Assembly (NCBI GenBank): GCA_034336665.1
Contig: CM067568.1
Location: 13,053,983 to 13,117,982, forward strand
Direction: 5' to 3'
DNA from: Luscinia megarhynchos
Taxonomy: Eukaryota > Chordata > Aves > Passeriformes > Turdidae
Length of the DNA: 64,000 nt
Position numbers and translations under genes: made by a program. Position 1 is the first letter of the stretch. The number at the start of each line of letters is the position of its first letter. Positions 1-15,100 of the stretch are shown piece after piece. The notes under the pieces are model-generated. The model had not been told where the DNA came from. It did not search any database and saw only the letters and a list, made by a program, of their open reading frames with translations.

Positions 1-79
1 CTAAGAAGGATTTTTTATCTGGAAATATCAATCTTGTGGCACACACATGGCACCAGCAATGGAACAAAGAAGCCCTTAC

Positions 80-174
80 CAGTACAGGTAGTGCGCAATC
101 CGAATGCTTCCCAGTGCCCGAGCCAAAAGAAATTTCACAAGAGCACTGTCAAGGTAGGTTTCATACTTCAATGC
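80..174 (-). CDS. PIK3C2A: PIK3C2A coding exon 18 (PIK helical domain), last exon in window
   Basis: This 95-base exon has acceptor ttgtatttag and donor TACTG|GTAAGG. It encodes [20 protein letters not shown] and then [12 protein letters not shown]. The tryptophan codon is completed in the next exon, beyond the left edge. Bases 1-79 are intron. Confidence 0.97.
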
Positions 175-3100
175 CTAAATACAATGGAAATTACATAAAT
201 CAGGTCTGCATTTAATTCTTGATGAAGATTTATTTTGTTACCAATGCACAGACAGAATTACCACAAATACTTTGGACCGTCACAAAGTGACTATTTACCC
301 AAATTGTTTCCCCTACTGTGCAGTACAGTTAGAGGCACACAACTGCACTTCTGCTACTAGTCAGAAGCAATTCCTTTGGGTTTTCAAGAGACAGAAATAT
401 TCAGACCTCAGTTTAGACAGGAAAGTCTTACCTGTACAAATTGAGGGAGGAAATCTGTTAACTCATCATCACTCAATGTCTCTATCCAGTTCACAGTTGT
501 ATTTCGTACTTCCTGATCAGCAAACCTAGAAAATCACCACAAATCCACATCAAGCTTTCTCTGTTTGTGTAGAATTTTTTTTTACTCTTTTTTTCGAGAT
601 CAGCTAAGATAGAAAAGCAACCATATAAAGTTTTTAAAAGCTCAGTAAGGGACCTACAAGTACAAAGCCCTTTATCACATAAGATGCAACCGCATGTGCA
701 TGTTTAGGACAAGCACACTCAAAACCTCTCAAAACTCTGGCTGTATAAACTCCTGTCCTGTTACATGTTAAACTTCAGAACCCTAACCACTGTTGCTGTG
801 CTTTCACTACATAACTTGGCTAAGCCTACATCAATAAAGTAAGCACGGGGTTCTTTAAATTTTTAAAAATAAATTTAACTTTTGCCACAAGAAATTCAGC
901 AGTATTTTCCCACAGAACACCATTCCAGGATCTTCCACCAAAGAACAGTCATCTAATGCTGAACAAAACACAGAGTTTATTTACATTGGTTTTCTTACTT
1001 TGAATCAAGTAGTTCCAGTGCAGCTAATGGTGATAAAGGAGGCCACCTCTGAAGTAATGAATATATTTCTGGAAGACTTGCCCAGTCCCAGTGAGGGGCA
1101 CTAACCAGTATTTTTGGTAAGCTATTAGGATGACTATGACAATAATGTCTCTTCTCCCACAAAAATTCTTTATCTTCTTTCGACAGCCTGCAGACAAGAA
1201 TATTTGAGTTTATAATGCACATGACAAACCATCACTGGAATAACCCCAATGCCATTGATTGTTGTATTCATACAGATAATTTAACACACAGAATGGAATG
1301 ACATTGAAATTACTCCTTCTTCCACAAAAGTCAAAACAAGAAGCCAAATAAAGTCTCATACATTAAGGAAATATTTGTTCAAATCTATAATTTGGGCGGG
1401 ACAAAATTAAAATTAATATTTAATTCTATTATAAGCTGAAATAAAGCAAAACCATCAATGTTAGTTTGATGCAGATGAGTAGGAAAGGCTGCCAGAAAAG
1501 CTTCCATGGAACATGAACACTGCTGAGACTGCCATGCTCCCTGGAGCTGAGAAACTGCCAAGAAGGAACAGGTGACCATAACAGGCAGGCAAAGGGGCAC
1601 CAGCCTTGTAGCAAGAAACTATTATAGCATCAGCCATGGAAAGCACAAGGAAAATCATTGTCAGTACCATGATTTCATATGTTCAATTCAATCTCTTGTT
1701 TAAGTCTCTACAGGTCTTCAAAACATAAAACAACCAAGAATTACAGAAACTTAAGAATATGTAAGCATTCCATACCCTAGCTACAAATTGTCATGTGCAT
1801 AAAGAGCCCAGCTGGAAGAGAAGGACATACCCAATGGTGCTGTCCTTGGAGAGAATGGCAAGGAGACGTTCTCTCAATGGTTTTTCTAATGTTTCTACAG
1901 AATGATGTACAGTAGTCTTTGCAGCTTGAGGCATTTTATATTCAATATCGAAAGCGTGGGATGGAAAGTCAATCTGGAAAAAAAAAAAAAAAAAAAAAGA
2001 TGATGCAAATCCTTAAGTAAAGAAAGCTCACCCTTCCAGCAATCCCAGATGTTTGGGTATCTGAACTACAAGTGCAACAGTCCCCAGATACTGTTTGCTG
2101 AATATTTATTTCCATCTCAATTTTTCTACATGACCAAATGTACAGCTGTGTTATTGCACAATAGTGACTGGAGCACTCCTCAGAAGAGGAGTGAGGATGC
2201 TTAGAGCAGAGATAATCACAGAACTGTTCAACCCACACCAGTGGTTTCTACCCAACCACCCACTCAGGCCATGTTTTGGGACTGCTGAGCCATGCCTAAT
2301 AAGGACCCTTCCCTTTGGAGGGAAATTTGAACTCTGAATTGAGAAAGAGAGGTGCTTATGTTCTGTAAAGGAGCTGGAATTGCTACTGCTTGTGTCCAGA
2401 CAACTCCCATCTCAGCACACATTTCTATGGATTGCTTTCAAAAACATTCTCTTCCAGTACTGACAGCAGGTAATGCCAAAACACTTCTGATTTCTCTTAC
2501 TTCCACACAGTTATTCAATAACAGATTTGTAGAGACCTCCAGGAGCTTCCCATTCTTTGCCCTTCCAGTTTAGTAATCACTGTTATTATAATGACTTTCA
2601 AATATTACTTAGCAGTAGTTTCCCTCTCCCCAAAACCTCCATCCAATTTGACATACAAGTCACAATATACAAACAAAGCATAGAGTAAATCAGAATTATG
2701 TATAACCTGCAATACTATTCTTTCCATATTTCCTTTCTTACTGGCCGCCCCTGACACATGATGTGGATGTGATGAGGTCCACAGTTGCAACAGCTTTGTC
2801 CCACAAGTTAACAATCTGAGAAAAAAACATGTACAGGCTATTAGTATCACAGTCTGTTTACTTCACCAAGATATTAGTTGATAAATTAATTTACTCATTT
2901 TCACTGGCTGTCTGTACTTTGCTTTAAAGGGCTGCACACAACTTTTAGGTGGAAAAGGCAAAGAAAAAAGTTCAGTGTTGATTTAGCTGACACAGATAAA
3001 TCAGGTGCTCCTTGTTCTTTTAGTCAGAAAAGGAATACTTTTGCCTCTGAGAAAAAAAACTGAACACAAACACACACTATTCTTAGCTTCTAGAAAAAAG

Positions 3101-6100
3101 ACCCAGGTATATGAATCTTACAGACATCACCATTTGCTTGGAATTCCCACATTACCAGATTCTGCAAGGACATAACAAGTGACTTTTGCATTTCCCAGTG
3201 TATTCCAAACATTAATACCATTTCCAAATGTAGTAAAGGCACAACTAAAGACACTCCACAAATCATTTAAGTGTTGAATGTTAAGTACAGAAAACTTCTA
3301 TCAGTCTTTTAAAATCAAAATGTTGCTCAAAAGATTGCTTGAAAAACAAGTCTTAAGTGTATTTTGAAAGACATTTTAGGGTTTACATGTATTTCAAATA
3401 AATAACAGGTTGTTATATGTAAATATTGATTAACTAGGAGCTTGCCATGCCAATAAAGATTACCAAATCGTGTCACTAAAGCACAACTGAACAGCTGCTT
3501 CTTTTTAATAATTCCCCAATTTAACACAGTTGCCACAGCCTTCTGTCTCATCCACAAGTAACGATGTTTTAAGCCACTCTACATGCACTTCAGCAGAAGG
3601 AATTTTAACTTGGCCATGGATTCTTCCAAAACACATACATGACCAGTTTTGTTCTCCTTTATATTTCAGTTCAAGTTTAGCTCCTGCCTGTCATTGATGC
3701 TATTTTCAACTGTAACTGGAATCTTTGGCTACCAGCTTTAATTACCTAGGTCTGGATTTAATATATGTGGACTGCAAGTGGGTTAGACCACTGAGCATCT
3801 CTACAGCTGCTACCTGCAGGCCACTCAGCAAGCTCTGGCACAACACACACCATTGTAGTGCTCTGAATAAACAGAAAATACAGTTTTCTCCCCTAACTAA
3901 CTCCTATGAGAACAGCATGAAGACAAGATAAATTTGCAATTCCAATCAAAAGCTATATTTTCAAATACTGTGAAATGTGGTATTTAGATAGGAGACTGAA
4001 ATGCAGCATTCAGACAGAAGGTTGAAATAAGCATGGTTTATGAAAAGAAATGCAAGCTTTGGTGGAGACTGAAAGCAGCTGCAGGCCATCTTTGCAATGC
4101 AGGAAATCCTAAACTCTGTGATATCCTCAAGCTGCTGGAATCATCACCACGCAAAAGAGAAAGCAGAACAAGCAGAGTCAAATCCAGAACCAGAGGACTC
4201 AAAGCACACGGAACAGCCACAAGCAACACACCACAGTAACTGTCCAGGAAAGATCTGGCTGCCTCTCTGCAGCCTGCTTGACTATTTAAACTTCCAGTAA
4301 GACCTAGAAGACAGCAGCACACATAAATAGGAAACCTTAAGTATAAATGCAGAAGCTGTTTTGCAATGGTGTGATTGCTTCTGCAACGTGATGTGTAATT
4401 TGGGCACCTGTGGTTCAAGCCTGCTGGTTCATGTCTCACTGAGTAGCTGCCCAAGTGATAAGCATTTTGGAATGCACTTTATAATCAAAGTTGGAAGAAC
4501 TAAGCAACTTGAACCAATCCAGAAACACTCAGCTTAGGAAAGTTACAGCAGGCTTTTCATTCTTAGAGAAAAACATGTAGCAGTATCCAGTAGTTGTATT
4601 TGAAGGAAAGCCAGCTCAAACCAGAAATATGCTGCAAATTTAACACACTTGCTAATCATCTCTTTATTTTAATTATTTAAGATAAATCCATCTCAATCAA
4701 AAGGAATAATTTTAGAATATTCTGGGCTAAAATCATCCAAACAACATTCAAGTTCCACCAGCAGTAAAGTTTTTTCGGCCAGTTTTATGGAAATCGTACA
4801 ACACAGGACCACATTTTGCCTTCTATTTAAGGAAATATATTTTTCCTGTATTAGTATAGTTCACAATCCTTAACTTTATCATGGGCTATTATATTCAATA
4901 TCAGAGAGGCAATTTCTAGAGTTATGGGTGTGGAGGAAGCTCTACACAGAGCAAATCATATTGATAACCTTACCCGTGTTTTGGATACTTACCGCCTAAA
5001 ATCAAAGAGAGGTAGAGAAACCTGACCCAAATTTTCTGGGCCCTTTCTCTGCTTATTTGAGTCAGGGGAACTCCCACTATTTTGACTTAGGATTCCAAAC
5101 AAAGTCAGACATAAGACTGATTCCAAAGGCAACTGTGAAATCTGGATGGGGAAAATTATTCTATAAAATAAAAGTATTAAAAATAAGTCAATTAGAAAAA
5201 AGGCAGCAGTTAGTAAGTTACAGGTTTATCCATATAATTAATTTATGCTTCTTGCTTTCAAAAACTCAATTAACATTGAAGAACAAGCGTTAAATATCCA
5301 TGCAATCATACTTCACTCCATCTCCCACACCAATAAAACCTGCTCAATTACACTTCTGTACTGTGTTCAGATTTGGAGCAACCCTTTTTAATATCTGTCT
5401 ATTAAATCACATTCCTTGCACAGAATTGACCTGTCCAGCATAACCAGTTTCTCCACTCCACTCACTAGGAAGGGCACACAGAATTCCATGTTAGCCACCA
5501 CCTAATTTTTCAGATTGAAAGGGTCAGCTGACTATAGTTTCCCATCCAAATGAAAAAGTCCATTAAGAACTACTGAAAGTTAAATTGTAAATGGTAAAAA
5601 CCTATAAAGCAAGCAGCTGAGGAGTAAACACCTCACTGAGCTATTAAAGCTTCCACTTCTGTTTACACTATTTTTACTGCCTAAAAATGTTCTTTCAGTT
5701 TGATTTCTCTGTATAACATGACAATTGCACTATAAAGCACTACACTGTTGTCAGCAGCTTTTAGCAATTTAGCAAACCTTTGACTGTAGCATAGTACTTG
5801 CCAGCAAAAAATCTGACAATTAATCCCACACATCACTGGAAAAAAAAGGGTAGTCGGAGTACTCTCTGAAGGCAGGTGTTCTAGAAACTCTCATTGCTGG
5901 TCTGAAATAATTTGCTCACCACAAACTTTCAGTATATTTCTTAGGGTCTATCTCTGACCTTTAAAAACAGTCAGGAGAGTGGATATGGGGCACATGGAGC
6001 TCACATGATGCTTCAGCTATGACAGGCTGCCTGATAACTCAAGTGGCAGAGATTAAGCTGTGCACAGATAATGAAAAATGTTCCCCTTTCAGTTAACAGA

Positions 6101-9100
6101 TACCACCTGCCATTATCTCCCTATCTTTTCTCTGCATGCTCTTCCTTCTTCCTTTCTACCCTCTGTATTTGGAACAAAAACTGAGTCAACATTCATGTTA
6201 GTAGAAGTGAGTTGCTTTTCCTTTCCATTTACATAAATTGAGCAGTACATACAAGCAAGCTTTATTCTTTAATTCCTCTTAAAGCAGCACAAGCCATTCC
6301 CATTGCAAGGAATGTTATGAGCTTCCCAACTCCCTGTAATTGTATGCTACAAACATATTAGCACAGGGCACTAGTCCAGCATTTTCATTCCCCCTTTCAA
6401 AATGAGTACTGAAACACCATTTGGAAAAATATTTCTGATTTTGATCAGTAAATTGTTCATTGGATGCTTGAAAGGGAATTAGAACGAAGAGTTGCTTGAA
6501 TGACTGACTGTATTCAGCAACTAGCTAAAACAAAACATTTTATTGAATTTTAACAGGCTAAAGTCACTTACAGTTCATCCCATTTAATCAAGTAGAAGAA
6601 GCTCTTGTATGTGCCAACCTTCTTGGACTGAACAGGTTTGAACAGATCTTTTCCATTATGGGTAAGGGAACATATCAAGTAGTATTTTTCATAACTGGAC
6701 AAGGAAAAAAAAAAGTTAAACATGAAAAAAAACCAGAAAAGCCTAAAAAATTCTATAAAAGGGTGAGTCACTTACTTTGACACCCAACCAGAAGAAATTC
6801 CATGAGCAGCAAATATTGTGAATTGGAGATGTTCTGTGGCAGTCCAAGCTTCCTTGGTACTCTTAGTCTCATCTGGAGAAATTGCTGCTGAGCTGCTACA
6901 GGAATTTGTGTGGAGCTGCAGAAGGGCCTCAACTGCTCTTGTTAACTGGTCTATACTCACTTTCAGAGGGTTTTCAGGCTGCAGTGAACCTACATGATAA
7001 TTTATTTTGAATGCATTTCTTCCTAAATTAGCCCCCTCTAAACAGTTTTTAAATAAAAACTGAAGAACTTTACTCACCAGAGGGGCTCTTGCTATTGTCA
7101 TCACTACATTTTAAGGATACCTAGACAATAAAATCAGAGGAAATGTCAATACTGACAATCCATATCAATTTTCCATGGCTGTAAGTATCTTACACAGAAA
7201 TTATGAAGTATGTGAATTAAGCTCATATTTAAGTTTATCTAACACATCTTTTCACTCAAAGTTCCTCAAGAGTTAACTAACAGCACCACAATTTCCATAT
7301 GATGCAGTAATTATTCACCAAGTTAAAAAGTTCATTTTTTGTCAAGTCAACTGTTTTGACATTCTTTATGAAGTCCAGAAAGACACAGTACATTGGAATA
7401 TTGCTCAGGATAATTTAACTCCTCTGGGTAGAGATAAAACTTACTCAGGGTTGTTATGGATGAAAGCAGAGACCTAGTAATTTAAATCTGAACAGCTTTA
7501 AACAGCTTTTTTTTTAATTTGGTTTTTTTTGTTTGTGGCATTTGGTAAGGTACCTTTTTGTGGCAGAATTATAAATTTACTGAATAAAAAATATTAAACA
7601 ACTGAGAAAATGAACAGCAAGGACTGTTACTTAGTACTATCTTTGTTTCTTGGTCTGCTAAAATGGAACTCTCAATGTGTTGCAACATCACAGCAATGTC
7701 TAGTCTCAACAAAGACTGTTGAAACCAAGAGGTGACAAACAAAATCATGGGAACTTACTCCCTTCTAATCAGGAAGGGTTTCATGCCAAATTCAAGTCCT
7801 GATAAAACGAAAATTTTTAATGAAAACTAAGCTTGTGGCTTAAATTAAACCCCAGTGAACTCCTAACTTCCTAAGAAGTTTGCCAGAAATGCTGCAGTAG
7901 AATGAAAGCTCTCCTTACACTTTCAGTGTACTAATTGAGCATATTCAACTTAAAGTTTGAATATCAGAAATTTCAAATTCTTACAAAAAATGAAGTCACT
8001 TCTTCCAACCACAAAGAATTACTCTTAAAAAAAATTAAAATCAAACAATATCTTACAAGAGATTATGATGCAGTCTTCAATATTTATAGCAATTTCTGAA
8101 AGCAGTCCTACATGCCTTCATACACATTACTGTGTAAGCCAATGCCCATCATAAAATAATTGCAGGGTTTTATTTATAAAGTCCCACCTTTTTCAAATTC
8201 TTCTGGAGCAATGTTATTTCTGGGAGTTATTTGTACACTATAACCTAATTATTTCTACAGCTTTCTCCTATCAAAAAGTAAACATTGAAAAAATTATTTA
8301 TATGCTGTATTTCACAAAGTTGTCTTAATGTCTTCTGCACCTCCCTATGAGAATTTTAGTTCTTGTGACAACTATATTTATCTGTCTTGTGCCCAGTATT
8401 ACAAATACATCACTGAACTGATGAAGCCAAAAGCAAATAGAGCATCACATGAATTGCTACTCTAGTAATGCAGCAGGACAACAGAAATAGCATTATGAGA
8501 TTATTTAGCTTTTTTTATTTGCACACTTCTCCACTTAATGACTGTTTTTGACAACATGACTTGAGACCATCCTGCTCAAGTGAACCATTCATTGTAAGGC
8601 AGTTGCATCATCAAATTCTGTGCTATTTGAGAGATTTTGGGTTTGCCCTTATGCTCAGGAATGCAGGAGCATGAACAGTTAAGAGTTTTAAGATGCTATT
8701 GCTAGACACAAACACTACTGGGAATATACATGATGTCAATTCCTCCTTTAAAGCATAACTGCATTAATTTTAGACAGCATGAGCTCCTGTCAGTTCCTTT
8801 CAGTCAGATTTAGTGGCATCTGCTGTGACACAAGTTTCTAGTTACAGAACCAGAAAACAGTACTTTAAAACTAGTTTTTAAACAGTCACTGTTTAGAAAA
8901 GGAAAATATTCCCAAAGCAAGCAATTGAATGCATTAACAACAGAGATGGCAAAATAAATGGAAGATGTCAAGTTAAATAAACAAATAAATAAAACCCAAC
9001 AAAAAAATCCCAACGTAACCCTGACAGAACTGTTGCTGGTATTTCCAGCTGCTAAAGACTGTGAAATAACATTTATCAGTTAAAATATGCAATTTATAGG

Positions 9101-12100
9101 GTGGAAGTTTACCTCAGCATTTTTAGTCCTTGGGAGATTAACAGCCCTCCTGAGCTTCTTCACTGATTCCGTTATTGCAGGAGTCTCTACACAATCCAAT
9201 GTAGAACAGATTTTTCTGACAGTCTTAATTACATGATCTACTGCTTTATGCTGGTTCTAATAAGGAATGTATGAGAGAACAGATTGATCTGATCACAATT
9301 GTGAAACCCAGTATTGCTTTAATGTTTTTTAATGAATTGCCAAGAAAATGTCACTATGAGATGCATATGTTCATTGCATTAAACTGTGGTGTAACAACTG
9401 GAATAAAGAAAAACCTCAATATTGAGAGCTTCCTTATGAATGCCAAAATCACAGTAGCACAGATGCTAGAATAGGGTGCCAGGAAACATTAGGAGGTTCC
9501 CAACCATTTTTCTATTAAACTGTTGGCAAACAATTATTTTCTAATGAGACACGAAGCTCACTTTCCCTCATGGCTTAAAAAGGAAGTACAGTTCAAAGAA
9601 AAAAATTCAATTAGTGTGAAGAAGCAATGCTAAAGAAGCACTGTTTCAATTTCAGCCCTCAGAGATTCAGAGATACAGGTTTAAGTTACACTGACACTTC
9701 TACTACTTACACTACAGTACTGCTTCCATGATGGAGCTAGTATTTTTCACTTTAATATACTTTTGTAGGCTACTTAAGACAAAGTTGAGCTGTTCCTAAT
9801 ATTCTCTTCCTTCTACTCCTCCAACAGGAGAAAAACCACTTGAGTGAAATCTGAATTATCCTAGGTTTCCTGGAGTTTATTTTTTAATGCAAGGAAGTCT
9901 TCATCCAATTTTAAAAAACACATGCAGAAAATTAAAATATTTGCTTCAAAATAATGGCTTAATTTTTAAAGGCTTAATGTATAGGTTTCTTTCACAATAA
10001 CTTCTGAGCACTTACAATTAAATATGATGAGTAATTATTGCAATACTGTCTTACTAAGATGTAAATTAATTCCCAACCACCACTCTCCCAGACATATTCT
10101 CCTGCCCTTCCTACCAATGGATAGCAAAGAAGCCATTTGAATCAGAAAGCTTTTATATTGGCAACAATTAACTGTACTGGTAAGAAAATAACCACAGTAG
10201 TCAGAAGACACTGTAAATATTTAAGCCATTCTTCCAAAGCTAACAAATTGAAGGTAACAGCTTCTTTGTGACATGGAAAGAGAAATTTCCACTGCTATTT
10301 TCTTCACAAGTTCTCAAATATCAATAAAAAGACAACTGATAACTTTCAAAGCATTCAGCAATGTGAAATCAAAGCCTACATACAAATTATTTATGGATTA
10401 CTCTTCTTCACCTGGATTAGCAAGCTTCAGCTACTGAATATGTAAAGAAATTCATGGCATGAAGTAAAAAATTTCAAAAGCAGAACTGCTGCTATTTGGA
10501 CCTAATCATCACCACCTACAGACAACATCTCCCAATCTCAAAGAGACTACAAAGATTAGAACACAAATCTGAATCAAGATGTTTTGCATTGCTCATCTCC
10601 AGCCTGTGAAATCACAGCAAAACAAAGAAGCTGAAGCAGCTGCAAGAGCAAAGCAACAAAACCACCATGTCAGGGAGCAGTAACAGCTCGCTCTTCTGCA
10701 AAAAGGTTGTGTTCAAAACCACCCTTGAGAACGTGGTGAATCACCATCAAGGGAATTAAATAATATTAAGGGAGTATGGAAATAGCAGACAGCAGCTTGT
10801 TCAGACCTGCATTCCTGGAGAGGCAAACAAACATAGTGGAAAAGAAAAGTCTTGCAACTAAGTAATTCAAGACTGTTCTTACAGAAACTGCTTAAGAAAC
10901 ACAGTTATCTAATGTTTAAGCATTTAAGACTCCAAGTTACATTACAATCAGCTGTTAAAAGCAGCTTCTCCTTTGAGAATTGAGCAGAGAAGGTTATATC
11001 CATAAGCTTTTGCAGATGGGAGATTAAACTATTCAACATTCAAGTTGCTTTAAGCTACCTGTCATACATTGAAAGTGACAACTTTGTTTGACAGGGTATT
11101 TTATATTAATTGAATCATGCACAAAAAGACATTATTATGCTTTGTGTAGAACTTACTTGTATGTTCCAAACATGCTTCAGTTCTAACTCTCATTGTACAC
11201 AACTGCTTCTGCTCTCTATTATGCTGATTTTTATCTGTTAGTAAATACATCCTTCATGGCTGTCAGCAACAGCCATAATCAGAATTCAGACCTTTTCCCT
11301 ATTCTCCTGAATTAACCTCTTCCCAGCATGTTTGAGGCAGAGGTTATTTTGCACCCCAAGACTTGGAAAATACATTTCTAGTTGTGATGATCAGATAATA
11401 ACTGATTTGCAAGAAAAGCCAGGAAGAAAAGAAGAACAGAAATCTAAATACCCATGATTATAATTTCACATTTGACAGCTTGTTCAGATTCTAAGTTTCC
11501 CTGAGAAAACCTGCAAGTATTGTTCCCAGCTACCTTATCAGTGAATTTGGTCATGCTACTTTTAGTTCAGCAATTATCTACAGTGACCTTACCCCATTCT
11601 TAAGGGCTGTGTTAACTTGCTTGTGATATACCTCAAGAAGCTCTTCAATGGAAGACCTGCAAGAAATAATAGTTACTGAACATAAGTACAAGAACAGAAC
11701 AGAACACAGCCTTGGTCAGGAAGTCAGCAGTGATCAGCACTTGATTATTAAAAAAACCACAAAACATTACCTTATAATAGGTTCTCTGAAAGGCTTTTCT
11801 ACTTTGTAGAGATGTTTAGTTAGATGTACAGGTGTCCTGTCATCATCTTCCTGCAATAAAATATTAGGTACTAAGTCCAGTTCACCTTTCTATAATATGC
11901 ATACTGTTTTAGAAGATTAATTATTAACAGCTGGGGTGTTGAAGGGGAAAGATGTAAGGTGATCTCTTCAAAGGGGAAAACAAATAATTACTTAATAGCC
12001 AGTGAAATGTGTACACATGGGGACAGAGAGAAGAAACAGCCACCAAGTGCCCAACTATGCAGATACCAAATACTCCTTCCTTCCCCTTTGATAGTCTGAT

Positions 12101-15100
12101 ACATATTTAATTAAACTTATAAGCTGTTCCCAAACTTTTTATTTAACTCTGAAATTTGTTTCCTCTTTTTCAAGCCTCAAGTTTAGTCCAACTGCTTGCA
12201 TACTTTTTCCAGGTATAAAATACTTGTTCTAGTAAGAGACATTATCTATATTTATGTAAATTTGCCTTTTGAAAACTCAGTTAAGCATTTCACTTCCTCG
12301 TGGGCTAAGAGGATAGCATTTCCAACAGCAGGCAGACATGCTAATTTGTCAAGAAGGTGACACCTTGGAGGCAGCACTGCCCTGCAGGCTGGGAGGTACT
12401 CACTGTTCGCTGCCAGCTCGCTGCACATCCCGCTGTGGGTCAGGAGCTGCAGTTTGATGTCTGTGTCCCACTTGCGGCAGTTCTGGATGTACTCGTGACT
12501 TCCTATGCAGTGCTTGCTGTGAAACAAAAGCAGGTACAGTCACAGCCAAAGCAGTGCTTTCCCAAAAAATCACACAAAATACTCCAGGCAACCTGTTGCC
12601 ATGAAGCAAGGAAATGGTGAATAAAGCTCCACACCATTCTTGATCTGATTTTTACTTCTGCAAAAGTTTTTATACACTACTGCAGATACCAGTACTTGTG
12701 CTAAAGCTCTTAACAACAGTGGTTAACACTGAAACCAAAAATTCTACCCAGAAAACCAATGGGGCTTTGTAAACCGTTAGATTTGGAAAAAAAAGCGACA
12801 ACAAAAAAAAACCCAAACAAAAAAATCAAACGAAGAAACAAACAAAACTCTGCAAACCACAACTCCCCCAGTTTATTAGAAAATAGTTGGGGTGTTTTTT
12901 TCAGTTTCTGAGGTTTGAAGAGAAAAGGTTGAACTAAAAAACTAAACATCCATCTACAGAAATGCTCTAGAAACACGCATCTGCACTAGAACAGAGTTGA
13001 TGATGATCTACTTTGCTGTATCCCAGAGCAACTCCAAAAACTTCTGATCTTTGTGCAAAGAGTGACTTTCTTACATTTTTAAGGATTCTTTCACACATTT
13101 AATCACCAAAGATACACTTTCCAGTAATTCTGTCATGAAAAAGCACAAAATTAAGTATTAATGAAAAAGGGTTTGCTTACTTCTGTAGAACTTCTTCTTG
13201 GCCACAGACTTTCAGGATATAGCTGCCAATGTCCACTTCATTCAAGTCATCATGCACCCAGCAAAGTGCCTGCATTATTATAAGCTCAACAGGGGAACTC
13301 ACTGTTTAAAGAAATTACATCTAAAAGTTAAATTCAGATCTATAGCAAGTGATATTAACAACCACTGTTCACTCACAAATTGCAGTGATTTAATGAAATT
13401 GTTATTTATACTTGCAGAGTAGATTTCATAGTTTGAGATCATCACTTTTCTCTCACAAAGAAAGGTCTCTCATGAAACTTGCCTGGCATTATAAAAAGCT
13501 CAAAAAAATCTTTATAAATTAGGATACAGTGTAGTCTCTTAACTAGAAGTACAAACACAGTCTGCAGGACAGAGGACAGCCTTTTTTTTTTTTATTATAA
13601 ATTTGTCCTATTTAACAAGGACTTCAAATAGGTAAGTGATCCCAGAGGCACTTACAGTTTAAAAAGCACTATCTGAAGAGTTGGAGATGGAGCTCCTGTA
13701 TTTGTTAGGCTTTTGAGGAACTAAATATCAGCTGCAGCTGAGGGAACTCCTACTGAAAACCCTTTTTTCTTTCCACTTGTCCAGGGAAGTTTCTACTTAG
13801 TACAGAGCAGATCTAGTAAGCATCACCAAGCCTTTGCAAAATGCAACTCTTAGCTACCAGTACTTTTTTTTAATCAGGCTCCAAATGCTTTGTGGAAAAT
13901 AGTCTCTCTTTCATCCAGTTAACTACAGAACAAAAAAATAATCCTAGTCAAACCCAAAATCCATTCCCCCCACAGCCACCAGCTGTCACTGACTAAAAAT
14001 ACAGGTAAGTTTGAATGACATTAATGTTTAAATACAAAATGCTCTCTAGCCCTCCCTACCTAGTTTTTGATGATCTCCTTCAAAGCAAATACTATTACTA
14101 AGTGCCTCAAAATTATGTAAAAAAACTGCTGTATAAAAGCAATTTTATATTTTGTCAGTACCTTCAGAGTGGGGGTTTTTTTCCCCTCCAGGGACCTTCC
14201 TGATTTTCTCAATTTTTATTTTTTTTAAGAAGAAATATTTTAAAGAAAAAAATATTATTCCTATGGTCAATACAGAGAGGAAATGCCACAACATTTTCCA
14301 CAAGACAACTGTACATTCTCCATTTCAAAGAGAAGCTTCTGCCTTTATTGGCAGACACCTGTCCTTCAAACCAGGACACAACACATATGCTTCACCTCAT
14401 TAACAAATGATTAATTATTACAAGCACAGATGTACACAAGCACATATTAAGAATGACTGTGTGAAATTCAAGGACAAGGAATGACAGGAAGTATGAATTC
14501 AGAAACACCTTAAGTCATTAAGCCTGTTTAACTTACTATTGGGTGAAATTGCTGTGCTACCTTCAGCAGAGAATATATCTGGTAGCAGATAAAGATAAAA
14601 GATGCAGTGATAGTTCACCTAGGGATAGTTTCTGTGCTGCAGTTACAGGCTGCACTGCCAAAGGTCTGACAGCCTTGCAAAGATGATGTTACCACCTTTT
14701 CCCTGGCCTACATCTTATTCAAAGACATTAATCTCCTGCTGACACACAATGTTTGCTCAGACAGAGCAAACTTCCATGCAAAGTCTAATAAATGAATGCA
14801 AAATGAATGCAAATAAGCTTTAAAGTTCAACCATTTCCCTCCTGAGTCCTTTCCACAAACAGAGCTGTCAGAGCACTGAGAGGCTGCAGTTCCTTCTGAG
14901 CAAGACTGAAAGCCACCCTGAAGTAAAGCAACTTTAGCATCAGAATGCTGAGGTATGCAACTATTTGACCAAGAAGAGAAGGAATTAAAGGTAGAGAATA
15001 ACTTTAAATACTCCCATTACCAGACAAATTTCACTAGCTATGGAAGAAAAGCAGATTAACTGCAAATAGTTTCAGTGTCAGAAATAAGGAAGGGAGTAGA

